Origin: Hydrogenophilales bacterium RIFOXYD1_FULL_62_11
GTDB lineage: Bacteria > Pseudomonadota > Gammaproteobacteria > Burkholderiales > Thiobacillaceae
Assembly (NCBI GenBank): GCA_001802655.1
Contig: MGZO01000133.1
Coordinates: 20,075-39,369, forward strand
Reading direction: 5' to 3'
DNA: 19,295 bases
Shown here: one piece after another, positions 1-8,382 of the stretch
Position numbering within the stretch: position 1 is the stretch's first letter
Layout of the letters: every line of letters starts with the position of its first letter
Notes under the pieces: generated by a model
The model's input: the letters and a program-made list of their open reading frames with translations, nothing else
What the model was told of the DNA's origin: nothing
Databases searched by the model: none
Position numbers and translations under genes: made by a program

Positions 1-1897
1 ATTCGCGCTCGACAGTCTGCTTTTTGATGCCGCCGCGCTGTGCGCGCGGGGTCATGTTGATGGTGAGCGTGGCCTTGCGCACTTCAGCTGCGCCGCGTGG
101 CATGAACGGGTCCGATCCCGCTGCACCGCCGCCGACTGCGGTGTACACCATTTTCACGTGCGGATTTTTTTGCACGATGACGCGCGCCTGCTCGGCGGCC
201 GCCAGCGTTTCAGCGTAGGTACTGCCGGGCGGCAGCGACAGATAGACCTGGGTTTGCGACAGGTCGTCCGGTGGAATGAAGCCGGTCGGCAACAAGGGCA
301 CCAGGGCGAAGGAACCAAAGAAAAACCCCGCCGCTGCGAGCAGGGTGACCACACGGTGGCGCAAGCACCACGCAGCCCATTTCAAATAAGACCCCATCCA
401 GAACGGCTCGACATGACCCGGCTTTGGCGGCTTCAGAATATAGGCTGCCATCATGGGCGTGAGCATGCGCGCCACCACCAATGAGAAAAACACCGCGATG
501 GCCGCACTCCAGCCGAACTGCACAAAAAACTTGCCCGGTACGCCACTCATGAACGCGGTCGGCAAGAACACGGCAATCAAGGTGAAGGTGGTGGCGATCA
601 CCGCCATGCCGATTTCGTCGGCCGCTTCCATCGCAGCCTGGTAGGGCGTTTTGCCCATGCGCAGATGGCGCATGATGTTCTCGATCTCGACGATGGCATC
701 GTCCACCAGCACGCCGACCACCAGCGACAACGACAACAGGGTGACCACATTGAGCGTGAACCCCATCAGATGCATTGCGGCAAAAGCCGGGATCAGCGAC
801 AGCGGCAACGCGGTGGCGGCCACCAGCGTGGCGCGCCAGTCGCGCAAAAACAGCCAGACGACCAGCACCGCAAGCAGCGCGCCTTCGAACAGCAGCGCCA
901 TCGAGCCGTCGAAGTTTTCCTGCACCGGGTCGACGAAATTGAAGGCCTCGGTGATCGACATGTCCGGGTGCTCGGCCTTGAGCTTCGCCAGTGCGGCACG
1001 CACACCGTCGGCCACCTCGACTTCGCCGGCGCCGCGGCTGCGCACAATCTCGAATCCCACCACCGGCTTGCCGTTGAGCAGCGCTGCCGAGCGCTGTTCG
1101 GCCACGCTGTCCGTAACCGTCGCCACCTGATCGAGCTGCACACGGCGGCCGTCGGACAGCACGATGTCCATGCGCGCCAGCTCCCCGGCCGAAGCCACCG
1201 TGGCGATGGTGCGCACCGACTGCTCCGCGCCGCCCATGTCGGTGCGCCCACCCGAGGCTTCCTGCTGGATTTGCCGCAACTGGCGCGAGATGTCGGCGGC
1301 GCTGGCGTTCAGCGCCAGCAGGCGCGCCGGATCGAGTTCTACCCGCACCTCGCGGTTGACGCCGCCGACGCGCGCCACCGCGCCCACCCCGCGCACGCTG
1401 AGCATGCGTTTGGTGACGGTGTTATCGACGAACCAGGACAGCGCTTCGTCGTCCATGCGGCTAGACGACACGGTGTAGGTGAGAATGGGCGCTCCGGCCA
1501 GATTCGCTTTTGAAATCACCGGATCGCGCAAATCACCCGGCAGGTCGGAACGAATGCGCGACAGCGCATCGCGCACATCGTCAACCGCTTCCTGGGTGGG
1601 TTTTTCGAGGCGAAACTCGACCGTGATGGTGGCGGTGCCGTCCTGCACCTTGGTGTAAATGTGCTTGATGCCTTGCAGCGTGGCGACCGCGTTTTCGATC
1701 TTGCGCGCCACTTCGGTTTCCAGCTGGGCAGGCGCCGCGCCTGGCAGGGAGGCGGACACTGTCACAGTCGGCAAATCGATGTCCGGGAACTGCTGAATCT
1801 TCATGGCCTTGAACGCCATCAGGCCGGCCAGCGTCAGCATGATGAACAGCAGCACGGCCGGGATGGGGTTTTTAATCGACCAGGAAGAAACGTTCAT
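1..1897 (-). CDS. RND efflux transporter permease, HAE1 family (3' end cut off)
   Basis: Inner-membrane subunit of a tripartite RND pump that exports drugs or other hydrophobic compounds using proton influx. It starts at ATG 1897 (MNVSSWSIKNPIPAVLL) and stays open to the left edge, giving 632 residues of a family normally about 1,020-1,060 long. A first membrane helix (about residues 10-30) is followed by the family signature QQFPDIDLPTVTV, a large periplasmic porter region, and a cluster of membrane helices from about residue 330. The adjacent acidic pair in VLVDDAIVE (D399, D400) matches the proton-relay aspartates of AcrB helix 4. The adaptor gene lies 38 bp upstream on the same strand, so the two are one operon. 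The substrate cannot be inferred, and no outer-membrane channel gene is visible. I followed the frame through several points and saw no frameshift. Confidence 0.93.
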   Translation of the reverse strand, partial: MNVSSWSIKNPIPAVLLFIMLTLAGLMAFKAMKIQQFPDIDLPTVTVSASLPGAAPAQLETEVARKIENAVATLQGIKHIYTKVQDGTATITVEFRLEKPTQEAVDDVRDALSRIRSDLPGDLRDPVISKANLAGAPILTYTVSSSRMDDEALSWFVDNTVTKRMLSVRGVGAVARVGGVNREVRVELDPARLLALNASAADISRQLRQIQQEASGGRTDMGGAEQSVRTIATVASAGELARMDIVLSDGRRVQLDQVATVTDSVAEQRSAALLNGKPVVGFEIVRSRGAGEVEVADGVRAALAKLKAEHPDMSITEAFNFVDPVQENFDGSMALLFEGALLAVLVVWLFLRDWRATLVAATALPLSLIPAFAAMHLMGFTLNVVTLLSLSLVVGVLVDDAIVEIENIMRHLRMGKTPYQAAMEAADEIGMAVIATTFTLIAVFLPTAFMSGVPGKFFVQFGWSAAIAVFFSLVVARMLTPMMAAYILKPPKPGHVEPFWMGSYLKWAAWCLRHRVVTLLAAAGFFFGSFALVPLLPTGFIPPDDLSQTQVYLSLPPGSTYAETLAAAEQARVIVQKNPHVKMVYTAVGGGAAGSDPFMPRGAAEVRKATLTINMTPRAQRGGIKKQTVERE

Positions 1898-1935
1898 GAT
1901 TGAGCTTGATCAAGACTGACTTGAGAACACTGCAC

Positions 1936-3138
1936 TTATGGCTTCTGGCTGATGGCCACCGGCACATCGAGCACCCGCACCCAGTCGCCATCGGCCAGAA
2001 AGCCTGCCCCGCCCGCCACGACAAGGGAGCCGGGTTGAATGCCGCTGATGATTTCGATTTGATCACCGCGACGCTGCCCGACACCGACCTTGATCTGCCT
2101 CACCTTGGCCTGACCATGACTGGCCGTGCCATCGAGCTGAAACACATAGCTGAAGCCCTCGCGCAACACCACGGCCGATTGCTGCAAACTCATGGCGCGC
2201 GCGCGTCCGAGTTCAAACTCACCGCGCGCAAACATGCCTGCGCGCACACGGCCTCCTGTTTCAGTGACGGGCAGATCGACATACACCAGCCCGTTGAGCG
2301 TCTGGGGATCAACAGTGGGCGCAACCATGCGCACACGGCCTTGCACCTGTGCACCATCCGGCGTGGTCAGCATGGCGGTCATTCCGGGCTTCAGCTTGCC
2401 AAGATCGGCGGCGCTGACCTCGGCGCGCCATTCGAGCCGGCTGCCGCGTATCAAGCGGAACAGTTCCTGCCCGGGTTGCGCGAGCGAGCCTGTTGTGGCG
2501 GTACGCGCCGAAATCACGCCATCATCGGGTGCGCGCACGACTGTCTGCGCCAGACGCAACTGCGCGGACTGCATTCTGGCGCGTGCGGCATTCAGGCGGG
2601 CAACAGCAGTCCTCTCTGCCGTCAGGTACTGATTGATCATCTGGGCGCTGAGAAAGCCGGTCTGTTGATATTGACGGGCACGATCACCGTTCGCGCGGGC
2701 TTCCCCCAGCATCGCCTCGGCCTCGGCAACCGATGCCTGGGCTTCTGATAACTCCGCTCTCACTGTGTCGTTGGCGATGCGTGCCAGCACCTGGCCTTTT
2801 TCCACCCGGTCACCCACGTTGACCCGCACGTCGGTCAAAACCAGGTTGCTAGCCTCCGTGCTGATCACGGCTTCCTGCCAGGCGGCAATATTACCGTTGG
2901 TTACCAGCACACGCGGCCACTCGGTCATCTGCGGCGAGAGGACGGACACGGTCAGCGCGGGCTTCGCATTCGCCGCCCGGTTTGATTCTATATTGGAGTC
3001 GACGGCAGCTTTCTGGCCTGCCCCGTTATCCTTGGAATCCGGAACCATCACCCACACAGCCACTGCGCCAAGCACAATGACAGACAACCACAACAAGCGT
3101 TTTCGCCCCGGAGAAAGCGTGCGGGATAGGGATGGCAT
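1936..3138 (-). CDS. RND efflux periplasmic adaptor subunit (membrane fusion protein)
   Basis: 400-residue membrane fusion protein that bridges an inner-membrane RND permease and an outer-membrane channel. Residues about 13-31 form a single N-terminal membrane anchor after a basic stretch (GRKRLL), with no lipobox cysteine. The first half of the lipoyl/barrel-sandwich domain contains VNVGDRVEKGQVLARI. It is followed by an alanine-, glutamate- and glutamine-rich coiled-coil hairpin (about 123-200). The second lipoyl half has VVRAPDDGVISAR and TGSLAQPGQELF. Beta-barrel and membrane-proximal domains follow. The ATG at 3138 is preceded by an AAGG Shine-Dalgarno element at about 7 nt. It is the first gene of the pump operon and is divergent from the glycerate kinase, with only 63 bp between start codons. 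The family call is firm; the export substrate is unknown. Confidence 0.92.
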   Translation of the reverse strand: MPSLSRTLSPGRKRLLWLSVIVLGAVAVWVMVPDSKDNGAGQKAAVDSNIESNRAANAKPALTVSVLSPQMTEWPRVLVTNGNIAAWQEAVISTEASNLVLTDVRVNVGDRVEKGQVLARIANDTVRAELSEAQASVAEAEAMLGEARANGDRARQYQQTGFLSAQMINQYLTAERTAVARLNAARARMQSAQLRLAQTVVRAPDDGVISARTATTGSLAQPGQELFRLIRGSRLEWRAEVSAADLGKLKPGMTAMLTTPDGAQVQGRVRMVAPTVDPQTLNGLVYVDLPVTETGGRVRAGMFARGEFELGRARAMSLQQSAVVLREGFSYVFQLDGTASHGQAKVRQIKVGVGQRRGDQIEIISGIQPGSLVVAGGAGFLADGDWVRVLDVPVAISQKP

Positions 3139-3201
3139 CGATCAACCTTGAATGGATTTAAAACAGCGAAAATGACTGGGGATTCAGGCCAAAGAGTTTA
3201 T

Positions 3202-4476
3202 ATGCAAACAGATCGCGCACGCCAACTGCTCCTGGGTTCGTTTCACGCTGCGGTTGCAGCGGCCGATCCGGCATGCGTCCTGCCTCCCCACCTGCCCGCG
3301 CCGCCGCACGGTCGCACCCTGGTAGTCGGTGGCGGCAAGGCAGCTGCCAGCATGGCCGCCGCCGTGGAAGCCCACTGGCCCGCTGCTGCGCCTCTATGCG
3401 GTCTGGTCGTCACCCGCTACCAGCACAGTGTGCCCACGCAGCGCATCGAAGTCGTTGAAGCCAGCCATCCGCTGCCAGACGGACGCGGAGAAGCCGCCGC
3501 ATTGCGCATACTGGAACAGGTCAGCCAGTTGGGGCCAGACGACCTGTTGATTGCGCTCATTTCAGGCGGCGGCTCTAGCCTGCTTGCCGCCCCGGTCGAA
3601 GGCGTCACCCTGAAGGAATTGCGGCAGGTCACCAAGTCGTTGCTGCACGCCGGCGCAACCATCCACGACATCAACACCGTACGCAAGCACCTTACCCGCC
3701 TGTCAGGCGGCCGGCTTGCGCAGGCGGCTCATGGTGCAGCGGGGCTGTCACTGATCATTTCCGATGTTGTCGGCGATGATCCCACGCATATTGCGTCCGG
3801 CCCCTGCAGCCCGGACCCCACAACGTGTAGCGACGCACTTGAGCGGCTGCACCAGTTTCACATTACGCTGCCAGTGGGCGTGAGGCATCACCTCGAGGCA
3901 TGTGCAGTTGACCCGCTTGAGGACACGCCCAAGGCAGGCAATCCCTGTTTTGCGCGCATGGAGAACTGGGTCATTGCGAATGCAGGCGACAGCCTTCGTG
4001 CTGCGGCTGATTACTTTGATCAACACGGCATCCCGTCTGTTGTGCTGTCGGATAAGGTTAGGGGCGATGCCCAGGTTGTGGCCAAACAACAGGCGGCTTT
4101 GGTTCATGCGCTCGCGCGACCACACCCCCTCGCGATCATTTCGGGTGGCGAAACGACCGTTACCCTGCGCCCGCAACATGGCCGCGGCGGGCGCAATACA
4201 GAATTCCTGCTGACACTCGCATTGGCCCTCCGGGGCAAACCTGTTGCGGCGATTGCATGCGATACCGACGGTATCGACGGCAGCGAAGACAATGCTGGCG
4301 CAGTCATGACCCCAGATTCGCTGCTTCGCGCAGAGTCTCTACAGTTAAATCCGCATGAGATGCTGGCCGCACACGATAGCCATGGGTTTTTCTCGACACT
4401 GGGCGACCTGGTCATAACGGGTGCCACCTACACCAACGTCAACGACTACCGGGCTCTGCTGATTGGCGTTGTGTGA
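3202..4476 (+). CDS. Glycerate 2-kinase, type-2 (MOFRL) family
   Basis: Predicted ATP-dependent kinase converting D-glycerate to 2-phosphoglycerate, in the family also annotated as TtuD/GckA hydroxypyruvate reductase-like. I place the start at ATG 3202 (MQTDRARQLLLGSFHAAV), which has AAAGAG about 5 nt upstream and aligns with the usual family N-terminus. The frame is open further up to a TTG at 3148 and an ATG at 3172, both less convincing. The 424-residue product carries the family motifs GGGKAAASMA (43-52), SGGGSSLLAAP (121-131), NTVRKHLTRLSGGRLA, DVVGDDPTHIASGPCSPDP, ISGGETTVTL and GRGGRNTEFLL. It ends in the C-terminal MOFRL domain with ACDTDGIDGSEDNAGA and the terminal GDLVITGATYTNVNDYRA. 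It is the only complete plus-strand gene and stands alone. It converges with the SAM hydrolase gene 22 bp away, and I see no terminator between them. Confidence 0.93.
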   Translation: MQTDRARQLLLGSFHAAVAAADPACVLPPHLPAPPHGRTLVVGGGKAAASMAAAVEAHWPAAAPLCGLVVTRYQHSVPTQRIEVVEASHPLPDGRGEAAALRILEQVSQLGPDDLLIALISGGGSSLLAAPVEGVTLKELRQVTKSLLHAGATIHDINTVRKHLTRLSGGRLAQAAHGAAGLSLIISDVVGDDPTHIASGPCSPDPTTCSDALERLHQFHITLPVGVRHHLEACAVDPLEDTPKAGNPCFARMENWVIANAGDSLRAAADYFDQHGIPSVVLSDKVRGDAQVVAKQQAALVHALARPHPLAIISGGETTVTLRPQHGRGGRNTEFLLTLALALRGKPVAAIACDTDGIDGSEDNAGAVMTPDSLLRAESLQLNPHEMLAAHDSHGFFSTLGDLVITGATYTNVNDYRALLIGVV

Positions 4477-4498
4477 TTGAGTAACGGGATTTTTGCGA

Positions 4499-5227
4499 TC
4501 AGTTCAAGCGTTGCACCTGCACCGGATCGCCCACTTTCAGCCCATAAATAGCGGCTGCGCTACCCCGGTTTACGGCTAGCTCCAGCAGGCCCACGCTGTT
4601 GATAAACCAGAAACCCTCCCCTTTGTCGACGAAACCGAAGCTTTCGCTGTGCTTGAAGATTTCGCCCGCTGCGCTGATCCGGGCATCGGTTAATACATGA
4701 CGCACCCCTGTCCAGGCATTGCCAAAATGGTCAATATAAATAATTCGGGCCAGATCAGCCGCATCAAATTCGACTTGCAGGCATTCAATCGGCGTTAACT
4801 TGTCGTGCGGGAAATTGCCGCTTGCTATCTCGGCAGCGATCAATGCAAACAGGTCTCGCCCATGAAATGTCGGGGATAGGGGATTGGGGCGCCAGCTAAT
4901 GCGCCAAAGCTTGAAGTCAGCAGAGCGCGCACGGACAACCGATAACAGCCCGTTGTCCGGTCCAACAAACCAACGCCCCCCTGCCAGCATTACGGCAGCC
5001 TCACGCGGCGTTCCCACACCTGGATCAACCACAGCAAGGAACACGCTGCCCATAGGAAACCCGTCTGCAAATGCCGCCAGCAAATGCGCTCCTGCATGGG
5101 CGTTAAAGGCCGGCACTTCGTGCAGCAAGTCGATGACCTGATGAGCTCGTGCATACTCTGCGAGGCGCGCTTTTACCTGGCCCACATACGGATCAGCCAA
5201 ACCAAAATCAGTGAATAGAATGATCAT
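4499..5227 (-). CDS. SAM hydroxide adenosyltransferase (DUF62, chlorinase/fluorinase superfamily)
   Basis: A 242-residue member of the SAM hydroxide adenosyltransferase family, which splits S-adenosylmethionine with water into adenosine and L-methionine; the physiological purpose is not established. Visible family motifs are ILFTDFGLADPYVGQVK (3-19), VDPGVGTPR (67-75), GPDNGLL (89-95), FHGRDLFA (121-128) and YIDHFGN (164-170). The residues known to position the water or hydroxide in archaeal homologues (Asp, Arg, His) correspond to D68, R75 and H122, so hydrolysis is more likely than halogenation. The start at ATG 5227 follows a strong AGAGGGGAAG ribosome-binding site. The gene sits downstream of the ribosomal terminator in the same direction, so it is probably transcribed separately. 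I found no convincing sigma70 promoter in 5228-5341. Family identity is firm; cellular role unknown. Confidence 0.92.
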   Translation of the reverse strand: MIILFTDFGLADPYVGQVKARLAEYARAHQVIDLLHEVPAFNAHAGAHLLAAFADGFPMGSVFLAVVDPGVGTPREAAVMLAGGRWFVGPDNGLLSVVRARSADFKLWRISWRPNPLSPTFHGRDLFALIAAEIASGNFPHDKLTPIECLQVEFDAADLARIIYIDHFGNAWTGVRHVLTDARISAAGEIFKHSESFGFVDKGEGFWFINSVGLLELAVNRGSAAAIYGLKVGDPVQVQRLN

Positions 5228-5341
5228 CGACTTCCCCTCTTGTCAGGCCTTGGAAAATCATGCAAGCAAACCAGGATAGGCCGCCACGAAACAGGCATGC
5301 ATTTCAGTCCACAAACTGCACAATATCGGAAGTACATATCG

Positions 5342-5387
5342 TGCGGGCATGAAAAAGCCGGGAATTCCCGGCTTTTTCATGCCCGCA
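5342..5387. terminator. Perfect 46-bp palindrome: bidirectional intrinsic terminator after rplQ
   Basis: Positions 5342-5364 are the exact reverse complement of 5365-5387, with no mismatch. The core is a 6-bp stem GCCGGG with an AATT loop, flanked by AAAAA on one side and TTTTT on the other, so it reads as a GC hairpin followed by a U-tract on both strands. The outer arms (TGCGGGCATG and complement) extend pairing beyond the tracts. It lies 14 bp downstream of the rplQ stop codon, where the superoperon should end, and separates it from the SAM hydrolase gene. Confidence 0.93.
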
Positions 5388-5401
5388 ATGCTTGCGGTAA
5401 T

Positions 5402-5791
5402 TTACTCGGCGTCTACAACTTCCGCATCGCTATCGGGACGATCAACCAACTCGATCAGGGCCATAGGCGCATTATCGCCGTTGCGGAAGCCAAATTTGAG
5501 AATGCGTGTGTAGCCACCCGGGCGTGTTTTGTAGCGCGGCCCCAACTCAGCAAACAGCTTGACCACCATGTCACGGTCACGCATGCGGTCGAATGCCAGA
5601 CGATGATTGGCGAGGCTAGGTTCCTTACCCAAGGTGATCAGAGGCTCCACAAAGCGGCGCAACTCTTTTGCCTTCGGCAGCGTTGTTTTGATCACTTCAT
5701 GCTTGAGCAATGAAACAGTCATGTTGCGAAACATAGCCAGACGATGGCTGGTGGTACGGTTAAGCTTACGATTTGATTGACGATGACGCAT
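5402..5791 (-). CDS. rplQ: 50S ribosomal protein L17
   Basis: Large-subunit protein bL17, located near the peptide exit side of the ribosome. The 129-residue product begins with [20 protein letters not shown] and contains [20 protein letters not shown] and [15 protein letters not shown], all hallmarks of bacterial L17. Length is close to E. coli L17 (127). It ends in an acidic tail ([10 protein letters not shown]). The start at ATG 5791 is preceded by AAGGAAG at 5 nt. It is the last gene of the alpha block, 80 bp after rpoA, and is followed by the palindromic terminator. Confidence 0.98.
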   Translation of the reverse strand: MRHRQSNRKLNRTTSHRLAMFRNMTVSLLKHEVIKTTLPKAKELRRFVEPLITLGKEPSLANHRLAFDRMRDRDMVVKLFAELGPRYKTRPGGYTRILKFGFRNGDNAPMALIELVDRPDSDAEVVDAE

Positions 5792-5823
5792 GGCAACTTC
5801 CTTTTAAATATATTCTTGGGCAA

Positions 5824-5843
5824 GGTCGCCAGCCAAAGCGACC
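5824..5843 (-). other. Small hairpin in the rpoA-rplQ intergenic region
   Basis: GGTCGC and GCGACC form a 6-bp stem with an 8-nt loop in the 80-bp gap between rpoA and rplQ. It has no U-tract, so it is not an obvious terminator. It may only be an RNA stability or spacing element. Confidence 0.35.
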
Positions 5844-5871
5844 CGCACTTTATTGTGGTTATTACAAAAAA

Positions 5872-6852
5872 TCAGGGACGCTCAAGACCCGCAGGCGGCC
5901 AGTTCTCAAGACGCATGCCCAAAGAGAGGCTCCGCATAGCCAGAACATCCTTGATCTCGTTAAGCGATTTACGACCCAGATTCGGGGTCCGCAGCAATTC
6001 CGACTCAGAACGCTGGATCAGGTCACCAATGAAATAAATGTTCTCTGCTTTCAAGCAGTTTGCCGAGCGCACAGTCAGTTCAAGATCATCAACTGGACGC
6101 AACAACAAAGGATCAACTTGCGGCGAACGCGGCAATTCTGATTCGGCCGGCGTACCTTCCAGATCGGCGAACACGGACAACTGTTTGACCAGAATACGTG
6201 CCGCAGTACGCACCGCCTCTTCCGGCTCAACCACACCGTTGGTTTCGATGTCAATGACCAGACGATCCAGGTCGGTGCGCTGCTCAACCCGAGCGCTTTC
6301 AACCGAATATGCCACGCGGCGAACCGGGCTGAAGGAAGCATCAAGAAGAATAGAACCAACGGTGCGCGTGTCTTCAGAAACCTTGCGCACACTGGCGGGT
6401 TGATAACCGCGGCCAGACTCGACCTTGATTTCCATGTCCAGCTTTCCGCCCTTGGTGAGGTGCGCAATCACATGAGCCGGATTCAACACCTCGATATCGT
6501 GACCAACCTCGATATCACCCGCAGTGACAACACCCTCGCCAGACTTGGAAACTTTCAATACAGCTTCCGACTTGCCGTGCATCTTGAAAGCGATGCCTTT
6601 AAGGTTCAGCAGGATGTCAACAACATCTTCCTGAACACCCTCAATCGTCGAGTATTCATGCACAACACCACTAATAGTCACCTCAGTCGGCGCATAACCA
6701 ACCATGGATGACAGCAGGATACGACGAAGCGCATTGCCGAGGGTATGGCCATAGCCACGCTCGAAAGGCTCCATGATGACCTTAGCGTGCAGCGGTGAAG
6801 CACGATCAACTTCCACAATACGTGGCTTGAGAAATTCCGTTGCGCTTTGCAT
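5872..6852 (-). CDS. rpoA: DNA-directed RNA polymerase subunit alpha
   Basis: Alpha subunit of RNA polymerase; its dimer nucleates core assembly, and the C-terminal domain contacts UP elements and activators. The product is 326 residues. The N-terminal domain (1 to about 230) has the conserved [21 protein letters not shown] short linker (about 231-249) follows, then the C-terminal domain with [21 protein letters not shown]262, N265 and K268 correspond to E. coli R265, N268 and K271, the DNA-contacting residues. The C-terminus [10 protein letters not shown] is intact. ATG 6852 has an AAGGAAA element upstream. It lies between rpsD (43-bp gap) and rplQ in the alpha block. Confidence 0.99.
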   Translation of the reverse strand: MQSATEFLKPRIVEVDRASPLHAKVIMEPFERGYGHTLGNALRRILLSSMVGYAPTEVTISGVVHEYSTIEGVQEDVVDILLNLKGIAFKMHGKSEAVLKVSKSGEGVVTAGDIEVGHDIEVLNPAHVIAHLTKGGKLDMEIKVESGRGYQPASVRKVSEDTRTVGSILLDASFSPVRRVAYSVESARVEQRTDLDRLVIDIETNGVVEPEEAVRTAARILVKQLSVFADLEGTPAESELPRSPQVDPLLLRPVDDLELTVRSANCLKAENIYFIGDLIQRSESELLRTPNLGRKSLNEIKDVLAMRSLSLGMRLENWPPAGLERP

Positions 6853-6895
6853 AAAGTACGTTTCCTTAACACCCGGCCATCAAGCCCGGCCCAGC

Positions 6896-7525
6896 TTATT
6901 TGGAATACAGTTCAACGACCAGAGATTCGTTGATGGTAGAGGGCAATTCGGAACGAAGCGGAGCAGCTTTGTAGGTGCCCTTCAACGTTTTGGCATCCAC
7001 TTCGACCCACTCAGGGTAACCACGTGCAGCAGACGCTTCCGCGGCAGCCTTGATACGTAAATGCCCCTTGGCCTTTTCCGCCACTTCAACCACATCACCT
7101 GCACGTACTTGATACGAAGGGATGTTTACGCGACGGCCATTCACGGTAATACCGTTATGGCGCAAAACCTGACGCGCTTCTGTACGCGAGGCGCCGAATC
7201 CCATGCGGTAACAAACCGAGTCCAGGCGCGACTCAAGCATCGAGAGCAGATTTTCACCGGTCACGCCCTTGCGGCTATCGGCACGCTTGTAAGTCAAGCG
7301 GAACTGACCTTCAAGGACGCCATAAATCCGACGAATTTTTTGTTTTTCACGCAGCTGAACGCCATAACCCGACAGACGCGCACCACTCTTCTGGCCATGC
7401 TGCCCCGGGGCATAAGGACGACGCTCAATTGCGCATTTGTCAGTAAAGCACTTCTCACCCTTGAGGAAGAGCTTCTCGCCTTCACGGCGACACTGACGGC
7501 ATTTGGGATCAAGATTACGAGCCAT
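6896..7525 (-). CDS. rpsD: 30S ribosomal protein S4 (zinc-binding C+ form)
   Basis: Small-subunit assembly protein uS4, which binds 16S rRNA and in E. coli also represses the alpha operon. The frame is open to 7570, but the true start is ATG 7525: [18 protein letters not shown] is the family N-terminus and AGGGAAAATC precedes it. The upstream extension lies across rpsK. The product is 209 residues. Cysteines C9, C12, C26 and C31 form a CxxC...CxxxxC site typical of zinc-binding S4, unlike E. coli S4. The S4 RNA-binding domain is in the region [24 protein letters not shown] onward (motif split here as [16 protein letters not shown] and ASRTEARQ). The C-terminus [10 protein letters not shown] is conserved. 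It is 14 bp after rpsK. Confidence 0.98.
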   Translation of the reverse strand: MARNLDPKCRQCRREGEKLFLKGEKCFTDKCAIERRPYAPGQHGQKSGARLSGYGVQLREKQKIRRIYGVLEGQFRLTYKRADSRKGVTGENLLSMLESRLDSVCYRMGFGASRTEARQVLRHNGITVNGRRVNIPSYQVRAGDVVEVAEKAKGHLRIKAAAEASAARGYPEWVEVDAKTLKGTYKAAPLRSELPSTINESLVVELYSK

Positions 7526-7539
7526 GATTTTCCCTAGTA

Positions 7540-7932
7540 TTAAATACGACGCTTTTTGGAAGGACGGCAACCGTTATGCGGTATGGGCGTCACATCCGAG
7601 ATCGTCAGGATCTTGAAGCCCAGAGCATTCAGCGCGCGGACAGTGGACTCGCGCCCCGGGCCAGGCCCCTTGATGCGCACTTCCAGGTTTTTCACGCCAC
7701 ACTCCTGCGCAATTTTTCCGGCATTCTCAGCCGCAACCTGCGCCGCAAAAGGCGTGGATTTACGCGAACCCTTGAAGCCCGCCCCACCCGCAGTCGCCCA
7801 CGAAAGTGCATTACCCTGACGGTCTGTGATCGTCACGATAGTGTTGTTAAAAGATGCATGAATGTGGGCAATACCCTCTGCCACATTCTTTTTAACCTTC
7901 TTGCGAACGCGAGTTGCTGTTTTCGTAGCCAT
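7540..7932 (-). CDS. rpsK: 30S ribosomal protein S11
   Basis: uS11, a platform protein of the small subunit near the mRNA exit and E site. The 130-residue product has an alanine/lysine-rich N-terminus ([17 protein letters not shown]). The conserved [35 protein letters not shown] and [17 protein letters not shown] follow, with the basic end [11 protein letters not shown]. It sits 9 bp after rpsM and 14 bp before rpsD, in the usual alpha-operon order. Confidence 0.98.
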   Translation of the reverse strand: MATKTATRVRKKVKKNVAEGIAHIHASFNNTIVTITDRQGNALSWATAGGAGFKGSRKSTPFAAQVAAENAGKIAQECGVKNLEVRIKGPGPGRESTVRALNALGFKILTISDVTPIPHNGCRPSKKRRI

Positions 7933-7941
7933 GTATAAACC

Positions 7942-8298
7942 TTATTTTCTGATGGCCTTGCGCGGGCCTTTACGGGTCCGGGCATTGGTACGGGTACGTT
8001 GACCACGTGCCGGCAGGCCTTTGCGATGACGGAAACCCCGGTAGCAACCGAGATCCATCAAGCGTTTGATGTTCATGGTGATTTCACGTCGAAGATCGCC
8101 TTCGACCGTGAACTTGGCCACGCCTTCACGCAGACGCTCCATCTCTGCTTCAGTCAAGTCCTTGATTTTTGACGACTGGGCAATGCCAGAAGCGTCACAA
8201 ATCTTTCCAGACGTTGTACGACCGATACCGAAAATGGCGGTCAACGCAATAACCGCGTGTTGATGATTCGGGATATTAACCCCTGCAATACGAGCCAT
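7942..8298 (-). CDS. rpsM: 30S ribosomal protein S13
   Basis: uS13 of the small-subunit head, which contacts P-site tRNA and the large subunit through intersubunit bridges. I chose ATG 8298 ([19 protein letters not shown]) over an in-frame TTG at 8304, because CGGAGC lies at suitable spacing and the protein then has 118 residues, as in E. coli. The helix-two-turn-helix region [18 protein letters not shown] and the basic tail with [17 protein letters not shown] are intact. It is the first gene of the alpha block, 84 bp after rpmJ, with its own promoter candidate in that gap. Confidence 0.98.
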   Translation of the reverse strand: MARIAGVNIPNHQHAVIALTAIFGIGRTTSGKICDASGIAQSSKIKDLTEAEMERLREGVAKFTVEGDLRREITMNIKRLMDLGCYRGFRHRKGLPARGQRTRTNARTRKGPRKAIRK

Positions 8299-8326
8299 TG
8301 GCAAAGCTCCGAGCGCAAAACAAAAT

Positions 8327-8335
8327 ATTATAACA
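8327..8335 (-). promoter_or_regulatory. Extended -10 promoter candidate for the alpha block
   Basis: On the minus strand this reads TGTTATAAT, an exact TATAAT with the TGn extension. A TTGACG lies only 3 nt upstream, too close to act as its -35; the properly spaced -35 position is poor, as expected for extended -10 promoters. Transcription would begin near 8320, about 22 nt before the rpsM start codon. It lies in the 84-bp rpmJ-rpsM gap, where a separate alpha-operon transcript is known to begin in E. coli. Confidence 0.6.
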
Positions 8336-8382
8336 CGTCAACCGCAGTTTGGGTGACTCGAATTCAAATCTACAAGTCAAGG

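Noticed and set aside
665..1513. Plus-strand open frame of 282 codons
   Set aside because: It is antisense to the RND permease; its biased composition reflects GC-rich codons on the other strand.
1900..2748. Plus-strand open frame of 282 codons
   Set aside because: It is antisense to the adaptor protein, which has a full set of family motifs.
3148..3201. N-terminal extension of the glycerate kinase from TTG 3148
   Set aside because: The extra 18 residues do not resemble the family, and ATG 3202 has the better ribosome-binding site.
4477..4498. Possible terminator between the convergent glycerate kinase and SAM hydrolase genes
   Set aside because: The 22-bp gap has a short T-run but no inverted repeat.
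5228..5341. Promoter for the SAM hydrolase gene
   Set aside because: I looked for sigma70 boxes at 16-18 bp spacing on the minus strand and found none good enough to report.
5240..5713. Plus-strand open frame of 157 codons spanning the terminator
   Set aside because: It crosses the 46-bp palindromic terminator and is antisense to rplQ; no recognisable domain or ribosome-binding site.
7526..7570. N-terminal extension of S4 from 7570
   Set aside because: It overlaps the end of rpsK, and the family start MARNLDPKC with a good Shine-Dalgarno lies at 7525.
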